A DNA stretch of 64,000 nucleotides from CAWHJN01 sp963829705 (GCA_963829705.1 CAWHJN010000004.1:124001-188000), one strand, 5' to 3'. Numbered from the stretch's first letter, positions 34,693 through 44,894 are shown. Notes: generated by a model not told the origin, from the sequence alone. Program-made: numbers and translations.

Positions 34693-36065
34693 ATGGAAAT
34701 GACGACCCCGCGCACCATCGCCCCCGCCGACGTCCGCGCCACCATCGACCGCCACCTCCTCGCGGATGGGATGCCCATGGTGCTCGACATCTCGCAGTCC
34801 ACCGGCCTCTCGCTCGTCGATGCGGAGACGGGCAAGCAGTACCTCGATCTGTTCGGCTTCTACGCCTCCAGCGCCATCGGGATGAACCACCCGAAGATGC
34901 GCTCCGACGAGGCGTTTCTGGGTCGGCTGATGGAGGCCGCGCTCAACAAGATCACCAACTCCGACGTGTACACGCCGCACCTCGCGCGCTTCGTGGATAC
35001 GTTCTCGCGCGTGGGCATCCCCGAGTACCTGCCCCACGCCTTTTTCGTCTCGGGTGGCTCGCTCGCCGTCGAGAACGCGCTCAAAGCGGCCTTCGACTGG
35101 AAGGTGCGCAAGAACTTCCAGAAGGGCTACCGCCGTGAGGTGGGCCACCAGGTGCTGCATTTCGACCAGGCCTTCCACGGGCGCAGCGGCTACACGCTGC
35201 CGCTGACGAACACGGCCGACCCGCGCAAGACGATGTATTTCCCCAAGTTCGACTGGCCGCGCGTGCTCAACCCGTTCATCGTGTTTCCGATGGACGAACA
35301 CCTCGACGACCTGGAGCGGCGCGAAAACTGGCGCTGGCGCAGGCCAAACAGGCCTTCCACGAACGTCGCGACGACATCGCGTGCGTCATCATCGAGCCCA
35401 TCCAGGGCGAGGGCGGCGACAACCACTTCCGTCCGTCGTTCCTGCAGAGTCTCAAAGACCTCGCGCACGAAAACGACGCGCTCTTCATCTTCGACGAGGT
35501 GCAGACGGGCGTGGGCATCACGGGCACGTTCTGGGCGCACCAGGCGCTGGGCGTTGAGCCGGACATCCTCTCGTTTGGCAAGAAAACGCAGGTGTGCGGC
35601 ATCTTGGCCGGGCGCAAGATCGAGGAGGTCGAAGGCCACGTCTTCGAGACCTCCAGCCGCATCAACTCGACGTGGGGCGGCAACCTCGCGGACATGGTGC
35701 GCTTTGACAGGACGCTCGAAATCATTGAGGAGGACGACCTCGTCGGGCACGCTGCCACGATGGGCGATTACCTCCAGAAGGGGCTGCACGCGCTGGCCGA
35801 GAAGCACGACGCGGTGTCGAGCGTGCGCGGTGAGGGGCTGTTCTGTGCCTTCACGCTGCCCTCGCCAGGCTTCCGCAACCGCGTGCTGGATGCGTGCTGG
35901 GACGAAGGCGTCGTCATCCTCGGCTCGGGCACGCACTCGATCCGCTTCCGCTCGCCGCTGACCATCCAGGAGGCCGAAGTCGATCAGGGCCTCGAAGCCG
36001 TCGCGCGCGCCATCACGCGCGTCGAGCGCGAAGGAGCCGACCCCGAGGCGAAAGGACGGAAGTGA
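34693..36065 (+). pseudogene. lat: L-lysine 6-aminotransferase-like class III aminotransferase, one-base frameshift
   Basis: A PLP enzyme that would convert L-lysine and 2-oxoglutarate to aminoadipate semialdehyde and glutamate. The first part (34693 to about 35327) reads SQSTGLSLVDAETGKQYLDL, FFVSGGSLAVENALKAAFDW, FHGRSGYTLPLTNTADPR and FPKFDWPRVLNPFI. After the shift the text continues LALAQAKQAFHERRDDIACV, IIEPIQGEGGDNHFRPSFL, IFDEVQTGVGITGTFWAHQ and the PLP lysine in LSFGKKTQVCGILAG. The span is 1373 bases, one short of 458 codons. The missing base is in the A4 run at 35324-35327 (GAA AAA CTG expected). The homopolymer position makes a sequencing deletion likely. Other omega-aminotransferases are possible, but the motif set fits LAT best. 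Confidence 0.85.
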
Positions 36066-36148
36066 ATTGAATAGAGGGTGAAGGGTAGCCAGTAACTGGT
36101 TGGAGATAACATTCACTGCCGTCACCCTTCAGCAGTCACCCAACCGCC

Positions 36149-36508
36149 ATGCCCGAGCACATCGTCACACCCACGCGCATTCCCGTTCCCGGCGGCAAGA
36201 TCATCGAGGAGTTCGTGGGGCGCGTGCAGACGGGCACGGCGTCGGTGAGCGTGGCGCGCATGGTGGCCCCGCCGGGCTGGGACGAGCCGTTTCAGACGCC
36301 GACGTTCGACGAGGTGACGATGGTGCTGCGCGGCACGGTGCGCGTCGAGCACGACAGCGGCGTGGTGGACGTGGGACCGGGGGAGGCGGTGCTGTGCCGT
36401 GCGGGCGAGCGCATCCGCTACTCGAACCCGGCAGGCGAGGAAGCCGAGTACTGGGCTGTGTGCGCGCCCGCCTTCAGCCCGGAGGCAGCGCGGCGCGACG
36501 AAGGGTAA
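36149..36508 (+). CDS. small cupin-domain protein
   Basis: 119 residues, a single cupin barrel: FQTPTFDEVTMVLRGTVRVE (first cupin motif, with acidic and Thr residues instead of the usual two His) and VDVGPGEAVLCRAGERIRYS (second motif). The classic metal-binding histidines are largely missing, so an enzymatic role is doubtful and small-molecule binding is more likely. It starts 83 bp after the lysine aminotransferase-like gene. The spacer contains an inverted repeat (GTGAAGGGT ... CACCCTTCA), so co-transcription is uncertain. Confidence 0.75.
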   Translation: MPEHIVTPTRIPVPGGKIIEEFVGRVQTGTASVSVARMVAPPGWDEPFQTPTFDEVTMVLRGTVRVEHDSGVVDVGPGEAVLCRAGERIRYSNPAGEEAEYWAVCAPAFSPEAARRDEG

Positions 36509-36548
36509 AGGACACGCGAAGCGAAAGGGCGGTGTCGAAGCGACGGAC

Positions 36549-36603
36549 TTGACCGATCCAGTTGAAAAACTTAGGTTTGGTCTGTCGTTACGGAAGCGTA
36601 ACG
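36549..36603 (+). promoter_or_regulatory. Bacteroidota-type promoter and 5' hairpin of the first subtilase gene
   Basis: TTG at 36549-36551 (within TTGACC) and TAGGTTTG at 36572-36579, with 20 bp between, match the TTTG/TAnnTTTG promoter type of Bacteroidota. About seven bases downstream is a perfect hairpin, CGTTACG (36586-36592) with CGTAACG (36597-36603) around GAAG, which would form the 5' end of the mRNA. Confidence 0.55.
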
Positions 36604-36648
36604 CGCTGCGCGTACGCTTCTTTTCCACGCCGTCCAACCCCGCTCTCG

Positions 36649-39304
36649 ATGCGCTCTTTCTGGCTCGCCGTCCTCGCCGTCACCTTCACCCTCGATGCGG
36701 CGGCTCAGGAGCCCGCAGCGCGGTTTTCGCCCACCGCGCTGCGCGCCATCGAGCAGGCGACAGCCAGCGCCAAGCAGGGTCCGGCGCTGATGAGCGCGGT
36801 GATCTACACCTCCGACCCCGCGGGGCTCGAAGCACTCGGGCTACGCGTGCAGTCGCGCTACGCCGATTTCGTAACCGTCTACGGCCCCGCCGAGGCCATC
36901 CGGTCGGCAGCGTCGCTGCCCGAGGTGGCGTACGTAGAGGCGGGCCGCGTGGAGTATCCCGAGAACGACGTAGCCGCCGCGCTCATCGGCGCAAAGGCGC
37001 TGCACCAGGGCGCGCTCAACGGCACCCAATACCGGGGCGCGGGCGTGATCGTGTGCGTGATCGACTCGGGCATCGACTGGCGGCACGGCGACTTCCGCGA
37101 GCGCGATGACCCGACGAAGTCGCGCATCCTGGCCATATGGGATCAGACGCTCACCGCGCAAGCCGGAGAGGCGCGCTCCGGCGCGGCTACGGCTAAAGGC
37201 GTCGAGTACACGCGAGGCGGCCATCGAGGCGGCGCTGGCGGGCGGCACGTCGCTGCGAAGCGCCGACACCGACGGGCACGGCACGCACGTGGCGGGCACG
37301 GCGGCAGGCAACGGCGCCTCGCTTTCGCCCGCGCAGCACGTGGGCATGGCGCCCGAGGCGGAGATCATCGCCGTCAAGGCGGGCAACGGATCCTACGCGA
37401 CGGCCAACATCATCGACGGCATCACCTACTGCGACGAGAAGGCGGCGGCCGAGGGCAAGCCGGTGGTCGTCAACATGAGCCTCGGCTCGCAGTTCGGCGC
37501 GCACGATGGCAAGGATGCCAAGAGCGTCGCCGTCAACGATTTCGGCAAGAAGGCCGGGCGCGTGGCTGTGCAGAGCGCGGGCAACGACGGCGGCGACGAC
37601 ATCCACGTGACGGGCAGCCTGCCGGACTTTTCCACCGTTACGTACACCTTCACTGTGCCCGCCTACACCCCCGCGTCGGGCGCGGAGAACGACGAGTTCG
37701 CCTTCGACCTGTGGTTTGACGGCAGCAGCGGCATCACCGCCGAACTGACGCGGCCTTCGGGCGCGAAGGTCACCCAGGCGGCAGGCGGCCAGGGCACGAG
37801 CAATACGAGCGAGGGATCGATCTACCTGTTCAACTACAACGACCCCTCCAATGGCCAGCGCCACCTGTACATGACCGTCAGCGATGCCAGCACGGCGCAG
37901 ACGCCCGCGAGCGGCACGTGGACGCTGCGCGTGACGAGCAACGGAAACGAAGAAATGACCTACCACGGCTGGGTCGTCCGCAGCAGCTTCGGCACCAACA
38001 GTGATCCTGTCGGGCTCGCCGGGGCCGATGCGCGCTACACCCTCTCCAACACGGCGGCGGGTGGGCTGGCGGTGGGTTCGTACGTGCACCGGTGGAACTG
38101 GTGCGCCGCCAGCGGAAGCTGTTACCTCTACAGCAACGCCTTCGACGGCACCACCGGCATCTCGGATTTCAGCTCGTCCGGCCCCACGCGCGACGGGCGC
38201 GCGCTGCCGCACCTCGCCGCGCCGGGGCAAGCGACGATTTCGACGCTGTCGCAGGATTACGCCCTCGACCCCGCCGGTTCGCGTGCTGCGCCGGGGGGCA
38301 AGCACTATCTCACGCAGGGCACCAGCATGGCCTCGCCCGCGGTAGCGGGCAGCGTGGCGCTGCTCATGGAACAGGACCCGACCCTCAACTTCGCCCGCAC
38401 ACTGGCGCTGCTCCAGTCCGAGGCCGACGTCGACGCCTTCACCGGGGCCGTCCCCAACGACCGCTGGGGCGCGGGCAAGCTCGACGTTTTCGGCGCGATG
38501 GCCCGCCTCGTCAACACCAGCAGCAGTGCCAACCGTACCGTGCTGGCCTATGACGATTTCGCCGCCACCGGCGCGGTGGAGGTCACCAGCCGCAACAAGG
38601 TAGCCGTGCGCTTCACGCCTCCCGGCAACGCGGGCGAGCACGTAACGGGCGCGCTGTTTCACGCCTCCTCGACGCTCGGCCTCGCCCAGCCGCTGTCGTT
38701 CGAGGTATGGACGGATGGAGGCGGCGCGCCAGGCACGCAGGTGGGCAACACCGTCGCCTTCCCCGCCTCGCTGGCCAACGCCTTCGGCTGGTCGTACGCC
38801 GACCTGTCCGCCGCCGACGCCGTGCTGAGTCCGGGGCAGGAGTATTTCCTGGTGCTGTACTTCACCGAAGCCGAGGGCAAGTTCTCGCTGATGCACGACG
38901 CCAGCACGCCGACGGGCCGCTCGCTGGCCAATGTAGACGGCGGGGCGTGGTTCGCGCTGGGCTATGACCTGCGGATCCGGCCCGTCGTGGCCTCGAACAT
39001 CGTGCTGACCGACGTGGCCGATGCCGCACTGCCCACCGACGCGCTCGTGCTGGCCCCGAGCCTGCCCAACCCGTTCACCGACCGCGCCGAGATCCGCTTT
39101 GCCGTGCCCGTTTCCGGAGCGGCGACGGTGGAGGTCTTCAACGTGTTGGGGCAGAAAGTCGCGGTGCTCTTCGACGAGCCTGCCGCCGCCGGGCAGACGT
39201 ACCGCGTGCAGTTCGGCAGCGACGGGTTCGCGTCGGGGCTGTACGTGTACCGCCTCACACACGGCGGCAAAACGGTGTCGCGTTCGATGACGCTCGTGCG
39301 GTAA
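36649..39304 (+). pseudogene. secreted S8 subtilisin-like peptidase with sorting domain, one-base frameshift
   Basis: Serine protease for export. Signal MRSFWLAVLAVTFTLDAAAQ, a propeptide-like region (40-115), then the catalytic domain: Asp139 in CVIDSGIDWRHGDF, His in DTDGHGTHVAGTAAGNG and Ser in YLTQGTSMASPAVAGSVALL. A CUB/PPC-like beta insert lies between them, and the C-terminal sorting domain is APSLPNPFTDRAEIRFAV ... GLYVYRLTHGGKTVSRSM. The reading frame changes at 37211-37215: TACACGCGAGGCGG here versus TACACGCAGGCGG in the tandem paralog at 39482, i.e. one extra G. Total 2656 bases, 885 codons plus one. Everything else is intact, so it may well be functional if the extra base is an assembly error. 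Confidence 0.88.
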
Positions 39305-39349
39305 TCGTTCGCGTTGCTGAGAATCCAGCGGAAGACGCCTGTCTCATCG

Positions 39350-39380
39350 TTGCGGGTGATCACGGGAGTCTCTACGTTGG
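39350..39380 (+). promoter_or_regulatory. Bacteroidota-like promoter of the second subtilase gene
   Basis: TTG at 39350-39352 and TACGTTGG at 39373-39380 with a 20 bp spacer, the same geometry as the promoter of the tandem paralog (36549-36579). A GC-rich hairpin follows (GCGCGTG near 39393-39401 with CACGCGC near 39418). Confidence 0.45.
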
Positions 39381-39481
39381 AGCGAGAATGTGCGCGCGTG
39401 CCAGTTAGGGTGCCGCACGCGCCTGCCGATAGCGATGAAGTCGGCTTTCTCCTCTCCCTTCTCATCAGCCTATCGGCACCC

Positions 39482-42379
39482 ATGCAACGACGCTACCTCT
39501 TCACGCTGATCCTGACGCTGCTGGCCTTCTCCACGGCCCGCGCGCAGCAGCCCGCACCCATCCTCCTGCCCGAACGCGCGATGCGCGCGGTCGATGACGT
39601 TGTGCCCGGCGGTGACGAACGTGTAGGTGTTATCATCCGTACCACCGACGTGGCAGCGCTCGAACAGGCGGGTGTGGACATTCAGACGCGCCTGGACGGG
39701 TTCGTGACGGCGCGGGTGCGCCCGGAAGACCTGGCACGCATCGCGGCGGTGGAAGGGGTGAAGATGATCGAAAACCCCATCGAGTACGCGCACAACGACG
39801 TCGCCGCCGCCCTGACGGGGGTGCAGGCGCTCAGGAGCGGCATCCTGGGCGGCACGGCCTACACCGGCGCGGGCGTGATCGTGTGCGTGATCGACTCGGG
39901 CATCGACTGGCGGCACGGCGACTTCCGCGATCCCGCTGATCCCACGAAGTCGCGCATCCTCGCCATCTGGGACCACACGCTCATCGCGACTCCGGGCGAA
40001 GCCGCCCCAGCGCCCTATGGCTACGGCGTCGAGTACACGCAGGCGGCCATCGAGGCAGCGCTGGCGGGCGGCACGGCGCTGCGAAGCGCCGACACCGACG
40101 GGCATGGCACGCACGTGGCGGGCACGGCGGCAGGCAACGGCGCCTCGCTTTCGCCCGCGCAGCACGTGGGCATGGCGCCCGAGGCGGAGATCATCGCCGT
40201 CAAGGCGGGCAACGGATCCTACGCGACGGCCAACATCATCGACGGCATCACGTACTGCGACGAGAAGGCGGCGGCCGAGGGCAAGCCGGTGGTCGTCAAC
40301 ATGAGCCTCGGCTCGGACTCCGGGCCGCACGACGGTACCGATGCGAAGTCGGTGGCCATCAACACGTTCGCAGCCAAAGCCGGCCGTGCCCTGGTGCAGA
40401 GCGCGGGCAACAGCGGCGGCGACGCCATCCACGTGACGCGGAGCGTGGCTGCAGGCGCGGCGGACGCCTTCACGATCACGGTGCCCGCCTACACGCCGAG
40501 TCTCAACCCGGATGACTTCCTGCTCGACGTGTGGTTCGGGGGCAGCACCGGGGTGAACGTGACCGTCACCTCGCCCAACGGCCACACAGCCACGCAGACG
40601 GCAGGCGGGCAGAGCACCACCAGCACCGCAGATGGGGACGTGTACCTGTTCAACTTCCTCGACTCCGGCAACCTCGACCGCCGCATCTACATCAGCGTCA
40701 ACGACGGGAGTGGCACCGCGCCTGCCGCGGGCGTCTGGACGGTTCAGCTGAACAACACCAGCGGCGTTTCCGACACGTACCACGCCTGGCTCTTCGACGC
40801 CGAGGTCACCGGCACGCTCGTTACATTCGGCGGGGCCGATGGCGATTACACCGTCAGCAACGTCGCGGCCAATGGCATCACCGTGGGCTCGTACGTGCAT
40901 CGCTGGCGGTGGACGGCGTCGGCGGGCGGCGGATACTCGTACGTGGGCGGAGAACTGTCCAACGACCTGTCGAGCTTCAGCAGCCGCGGCCCCGACCGCA
41001 ATGGGCTGACGATGCCGCATCTGACGGCGCCGGGCCAGGCGATGGCTTCGAGCCTGTCGCAGGACGCTGCCGCCTTTGTGCCCTCTGCGCTGCTGCTGCC
41101 GGGCGGGCAACACTACGTCACGCAGGGCACGAGCATGTCGTCGCCGGTGGTGGCAGGCATCGCCGCGCTCGTGCTCCAGCAGGCCCCCACGCTGACGGGT
41201 GTGCAGGTGCAGCAGGCGCTCGTAAACGCCTCCGATGCCGACGCCTACACCCTCGCCGTGCCCAACAACCGCTTCGGTGCGGGCAAGGTCAACGCCTATG
41301 CCGCAGTAGCCCGCCTCGTCAGCGGCAACAGCACGCCGGGCTTCCAGGCCATCGGCTACGACGAGGCGATGATAGGCTCCGTCAACCTGACGAATGGGCA
41401 GGCGCTGTCGGTGCAGTTCCAGCAGACCTTGGGCCACGAGGGGCGCGTGCGCGGCGTGCTGCTGCACCCCTCCAGCCTGGTATCCCCGACGGGTTCGGCC
41501 TGCGTGGCCGTCTACACCGACGACGGCGCGGGCAACCCTAACACCCGCATCGGCTCGTGCATGGGATTTCCGATGGCGAGCGTCGCGCCGAACACGTGGA
41601 ATTACGCCGACCTCAGCGCGGCCAACATCGACCTGCTCTCCGGCGTCAACTACCACCTCGTCGTGACGATGGACGGCACGACGGGCAGCACGGGCCTCTT
41701 CCGCGACGCGACGGCGGCGGCAGGGCGGCGCTCGCTCCTCAACACAGGCAGCGGCTGGACAAAGCAGAGCTTCGACTGGGCTGTGCGTCCGCTCGTGTCG
41801 AGCACGGCGTCGGCGCTGCCGGTGGAGCTGGCCGTGTTCGACGGCGTCCTCGAAAGCCACCGCGCCGTGCTGACGTGGCTAACGGTTAGTGAAACCAACA
41901 ACGCTGGCTTCCACGTGGCCGCGCAGCACGACGGTGGCGTGTGGAGCGATGTGGGCTTCGTGGATGGAAAGGGCACGACCATCGAGGCGTCGCGCTACCA
42001 CTTCGAGACGGGCGAGTTGGCGCCGGGCGTTCACCGCTTCAAGCTGCGCCAGGTCGATTTCGATGGCAGCGTGACCGAGAGCGCCATCGTCGAACTCACC
42101 GTGGACGCGGCGCGCGCGCTGGCGCTCACCGTCGTGGGTGCGAACCCGTCGCGCGACGGGGTTTCGGTGACCTTCACCGTGCCGCGCACCGGCGAGGCCA
42201 TCGTAGACCTCTACGACGTGCTGGGACGCCGCGTGGCGACGCTCTTCGAGGGTGAGGTGCAGGCAGGTGCGGTGCAGCAGGCCACACGGTCGGCAGACGG
42301 CCTCGCCGCCGGGGTGTACGTCGTCCGGCTCGTACACGAGGGCGCGCAGCAGACGCAGCGCGTGGTGCTGGCGCGGTAA
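39482..42379 (+). CDS. secreted S8 subtilisin-like peptidase with sorting domain
   Basis: 965 residues. Signal MQRRYLFTLILTLLAFSTARA, then an inhibitor/propeptide-like region (VGVIIRTTDVAALEQAGVDI ... VRPEDLARIAAVEGVKMIE). The catalytic triad is Asp138 (CVIDSGIDWRHGDF), His208 (DTDGHGTHVAGTAAG) and Ser551 (VTQGTSMSSPVVAGIAALV). The large gap between His and Ser houses a PPC/CUB-like insert (LDVWFGGSTGVNVTVTSPNG). Downstream are a beta-sandwich (about 620-780), a LPVELAVFDG...TVSETNNAGFHV segment common before sorting domains, and the sorting domain (VDLYDVLGRRVATLFEGEVQ, GVYVVRLVHEGAQQTQR). It is the tandem partner of the gene at 36649, with a nearly identical tract around the His region. It ends at a strong terminator. 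Confidence 0.93.
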   Translation: MQRRYLFTLILTLLAFSTARAQQPAPILLPERAMRAVDDVVPGGDERVGVIIRTTDVAALEQAGVDIQTRLDGFVTARVRPEDLARIAAVEGVKMIENPIEYAHNDVAAALTGVQALRSGILGGTAYTGAGVIVCVIDSGIDWRHGDFRDPADPTKSRILAIWDHTLIATPGEAAPAPYGYGVEYTQAAIEAALAGGTALRSADTDGHGTHVAGTAAGNGASLSPAQHVGMAPEAEIIAVKAGNGSYATANIIDGITYCDEKAAAEGKPVVVNMSLGSDSGPHDGTDAKSVAINTFAAKAGRALVQSAGNSGGDAIHVTRSVAAGAADAFTITVPAYTPSLNPDDFLLDVWFGGSTGVNVTVTSPNGHTATQTAGGQSTTSTADGDVYLFNFLDSGNLDRRIYISVNDGSGTAPAAGVWTVQLNNTSGVSDTYHAWLFDAEVTGTLVTFGGADGDYTVSNVAANGITVGSYVHRWRWTASAGGGYSYVGGELSNDLSSFSSRGPDRNGLTMPHLTAPGQAMASSLSQDAAAFVPSALLLPGGQHYVTQGTSMSSPVVAGIAALVLQQAPTLTGVQVQQALVNASDADAYTLAVPNNRFGAGKVNAYAAVARLVSGNSTPGFQAIGYDEAMIGSVNLTNGQALSVQFQQTLGHEGRVRGVLLHPSSLVSPTGSACVAVYTDDGAGNPNTRIGSCMGFPMASVAPNTWNYADLSAANIDLLSGVNYHLVVTMDGTTGSTGLFRDATAAAGRRSLLNTGSGWTKQSFDWAVRPLVSSTASALPVELAVFDGVLESHRAVLTWLTVSETNNAGFHVAAQHDGGVWSDVGFVDGKGTTIEASRYHFETGELAPGVHRFKLRQVDFDGSVTESAIVELTVDAARALALTVVGANPSRDGVSVTFTVPRTGEAIVDLYDVLGRRVATLFEGEVQAGAVQQATRSADGLAAGVYVVRLVHEGAQQTQRVVLAR

Positions 42380-42404
42380 ACGGCAGACATCGAGAAGCAT
42401 CCCG

Positions 42405-42443
42405 AAGCGGGCAGCGGCGTTGACATGGCCGCTGCCCGCTTTT
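42405..42443 (+). terminator. intrinsic terminator of the second subtilase gene
   Basis: AAGCGGGCAGCGGC (42405-42418) pairs perfectly with GCCGCTGCCCGCTT (42428-42441) across a 9-base loop, followed by TTTT. It overlaps the in-frame ATG at 42425 of the next gene, which argues that the glycosylase starts at 42446 instead. Confidence 0.88.
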
Positions 42444-42445
42444 CC

Positions 42446-43078
42446 ATGATCTACACGCCCGACGAAGCCCTCGCGCACCTGCGCCGCGACCCCGCGCTCG
42501 ACGCCGCCATCGAGCGCCTCGGGCCGTTCACCCTTGACGTCCGCCCCCGTCCTCCGTACCTCGCGCTGATGCGGTCGATCCTCTACCAGCAACTCGCGGG
42601 CAAAGCCGCCGCCACCATCCACGGGCGGTTGCAGGTGCTCCTGGGTGACGACGAGGGCGATCCCGAAGCGCTGCTGGCCCTTTCCGACGAAGCGATCCGC
42701 GGCGCGGGGGTGTCGGGCAACAAGATGGCGGCGCTGCGCGACCTCGCCGCGCACACGCTCGAGGGCACCGTCCCCGACCTGGGCAGCCTCGCCACGCTCG
42801 ACGACGAAGCCATCATCGAGCGGCTCACCCGGGTGCGCGGCGTCGGGCGGTGGACGGTCGAGATGCTGCTCATCTTCACGCTGGGGCGGCCCGACGTGTG
42901 GCCCGTCGACGACCTCGGCGTGCGTCGCGGGGTGCAGATCATCCTCGGCCTCGACGCCGAGCCGACCCCCCGCGCCCTGCCCGGCATCGGCGAGGCGTGG
43001 CGTCCCTACCGTTCGGTCGTGGCCTGGTACGCCTGGCGCGCCGCCGACGCGGCAAAAGGGGCAAAAGCGCGCCCGTGA
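42446..43078 (+). CDS. DNA-3-methyladenine glycosylase II (AlkA type, HhH-GPD)
   Basis: Excises alkylated bases in base-excision repair. 210 residues from the ATG at 42446; the upstream ATG at 42425 lies inside the terminator stem. Motifs are FTLDVRPRPPYLALMRSILY, QQLAGKAAATIHGRL, the helix-hairpin-helix VRGVGRWTVEMLLIFTLGRP and the catalytic-Asp segment VWPVDDLGVRRGVQIILGL. It is shorter than E. coli AlkA (282) because the N-terminal domain is absent, like MAG/AlkA forms of other bacteria. It has no cysteines for an Fe-S cluster, so it is not Nth/MutY. With ada at 10458, the organism has two alkylation-repair genes in this window. Confidence 0.92.
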   Translation: MIYTPDEALAHLRRDPALDAAIERLGPFTLDVRPRPPYLALMRSILYQQLAGKAAATIHGRLQVLLGDDEGDPEALLALSDEAIRGAGVSGNKMAALRDLAAHTLEGTVPDLGSLATLDDEAIIERLTRVRGVGRWTVEMLLIFTLGRPDVWPVDDLGVRRGVQIILGLDAEPTPRALPGIGEAWRPYRSVVAWYAWRAADAAKGAKARP

Positions 43079-43130
43079 GTCCGGTTCGCCGCCCGGGAGG
43101 CGTACCTTTCGACCCGTTAAAACCTGAAAA

Positions 43131-44840
43131 ATGAGGATGGTACGTATCGTTGCTCGGCTGTTCGCGGCCGCCGTTCTGGGTCTCGTAGCGGATCAGGCCG
43201 CCGTGGCCCAGCAGGCTTCCCCGTCCTCTGCCCCCGCCGCGCACTGGAACGCCATGTGGGCCCTCCACGCCGATGCCTGCGAAACGAAAGTGCAAGAGCG
43301 GCCCGTCACCGTGCCCGGCGCGCGGCGCGAGGCGTGGGTAGAGCACACGCTGCGGGCGGCGGACTACGATGCCAACACCCGCGTGCGCGCCACGTCGGAG
43401 CGGCGGGGATCGGGGAAAACCGCGGCACCCACCGCCACCCTCAACGTGACCTATAACGGCTTTCCCGCGGAGGCCCGCGCCGCGTTCCAGTTTGCCGCCG
43501 ACATCTGGGAGACCCACATCAAGAGCAGCGTCCCCATCGATATCGAGGCCACGTGGCGGGCGCTGGACGAGGGCGTGCTCGGCTCGGCCGGTGCGCGCTT
43601 TGTCGACGCCAACGAGCCGCACCTGCCGCAGCAGAACACGTGGTACGCCATCGCGCTTTCCGAAGCCCTTGCCGGGCGCAACCTCAGCGGCACCGATTCC
43701 GACATCCAGGCCTCGTTCAGCAGCGCGTTTCCCAACTGGTACTTTGGCACCGACGGCAACACGCCCGTAGGCCAGTACGACCTCGCCACCGTGGTGCTGC
43801 ACGAAATCGGGCACGGGCTGGGCTTTTTCGACGGCTTCAACTACGACGACGGCGACGCCTCCAACGGCGACGAATGCGTCGGCGACGTGGGCACGGGTTG
43901 CGGCGGCATCCGCGCCTCCAACGGCCAGACGTTCCCCGTCATCTTCGACCGCTTTCTCGAAGACGCGCAGGGCACGCCCACGCTGACCCTGCCCAGTCCC
44001 TCCCTCGTGCTCGGAGCCGCGCTGCAGAGCCGCCTCCTCTTCGACGGCGAGACGGTGCGCCTCACCACGGGCGACATTCCCGTGGACCTGTACGCACCGG
44101 TGAACTTCGAGCCCGGCTCCAGCACCGCGCACCTCGATGAGGCGACCTTCCCAGCGGGCGATCCCAACTCGCTCATGACGCCGCAACTGGGCCGCGCCGA
44201 GTCCATCTTCAGCCCCGGTGCCATCACCTGCGCCATCTTCCGCGACATCGGCTGGCAACTCGGCGACGATTGCGAACTGCTGCTGGGTGCGGACATCCTC
44301 GAATTCTCCGCCTCCATCGCCAGTGGCACCGACAACGCGACGCTCACCTTCCGCACCGGCCCGACCACCGACGCCACCCGTGTCGAAATCGTCCAGCGGT
44401 ATTTCGACGATCCCACGGAGGTGGTGCGCCAGGTGGACGTCCAGCCGGGCGAGACGTTCGAGGTGATGCTCAACGACCTCGCGCCGGGCCGCTACGTGTT
44501 TCAACTGCGCGTCATTCGGGAGAGCGGAACCGTCGTTTTCGGGCCGGAGCAGTCCCTCACGGTGGCCCTTCGCGAGAGCCTCGCCTTCCGGAGGCTCAGT
44601 GCCAACCCGTTCCGCGACGAAGCGCGGTTCAGCCTCCAGGTCAAGCGGCGGCAGGACGTAGACGTGCGGCTCTACACCGCCACCGGCCAACTCGTCGCTC
44701 TGGTGTTCGATGATGAACTTGGCCCCGGTGAGCGCCAGATTCTGCGCGTCGCGGGTAGCGGCCTGGCCTCGGGCGTGTACTTCCTCGTACTCAGAGGCGA
44801 GGCGTTCGCCGAGACGCACCAGCTCGTGCATCTGCAATAG
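43131..44840 (+). CDS. secreted zinc metalloprotease-like protein with sorting domain
   Basis: 569 residues with signal (VARLFAAAVLGLVADQAAVA). The middle has ATWRALDEGVLGSAGARFVD and the zinc motif HEIGHGLGFFDGFNYDDG at residues 224 onwards (HExxHxxGF), found in a group of bacterial secreted proteases. The third ligand is not obvious, so it is described as gluzincin/metzincin-like only. After NSLMTPQLGRAESIFSPGAI and CAIFRDIGWQLGDDC (an M10-like tail, NSLMxP resembling a Met-turn) comes an Ig-like domain and a C-terminal sorting domain (RLSANPFRDEARFSLQV, RLYTATGQLVALVFDDELGP, GVYFLVLRGEAFAETHQL). It probably digests external protein. A terminator follows after 17 bp. Confidence 0.85.
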   Translation: MRMVRIVARLFAAAVLGLVADQAAVAQQASPSSAPAAHWNAMWALHADACETKVQERPVTVPGARREAWVEHTLRAADYDANTRVRATSERRGSGKTAAPTATLNVTYNGFPAEARAAFQFAADIWETHIKSSVPIDIEATWRALDEGVLGSAGARFVDANEPHLPQQNTWYAIALSEALAGRNLSGTDSDIQASFSSAFPNWYFGTDGNTPVGQYDLATVVLHEIGHGLGFFDGFNYDDGDASNGDECVGDVGTGCGGIRASNGQTFPVIFDRFLEDAQGTPTLTLPSPSLVLGAALQSRLLFDGETVRLTTGDIPVDLYAPVNFEPGSSTAHLDEATFPAGDPNSLMTPQLGRAESIFSPGAITCAIFRDIGWQLGDDCELLLGADILEFSASIASGTDNATLTFRTGPTTDATRVEIVQRYFDDPTEVVRQVDVQPGETFEVMLNDLAPGRYVFQLRVIRESGTVVFGPEQSLTVALRESLAFRRLSANPFRDEARFSLQVKRRQDVDVRLYTATGQLVALVFDDELGPGERQILRVAGSGLASGVYFLVLRGEAFAETHQLVHLQ

Positions 44841-44857
44841 GCGCTGTCAAGAACAGC

Positions 44858-44894
44858 AAAACGCCGGAGCAGGCTCGTCCCGCTCCGGCGTTTT
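44858..44894 (+). terminator. bidirectional-type terminator T1, inverse of T2
   Basis: AAAACGCCGGAGC (44858-44870) pairs with GCTCCGGCGTTTT (44882-44894) around an 11-base loop AGGCTCGTCCC. The whole 37-mer is the exact reverse complement of 48419-48455. Confidence 0.88.

Noticed and set aside
42425..42445. ATG at 42425 as start of the AlkA-type gene
   Set aside because: It lies inside the right arm and loop of the terminator of the preceding gene. The family-like sequence begins at 42446.
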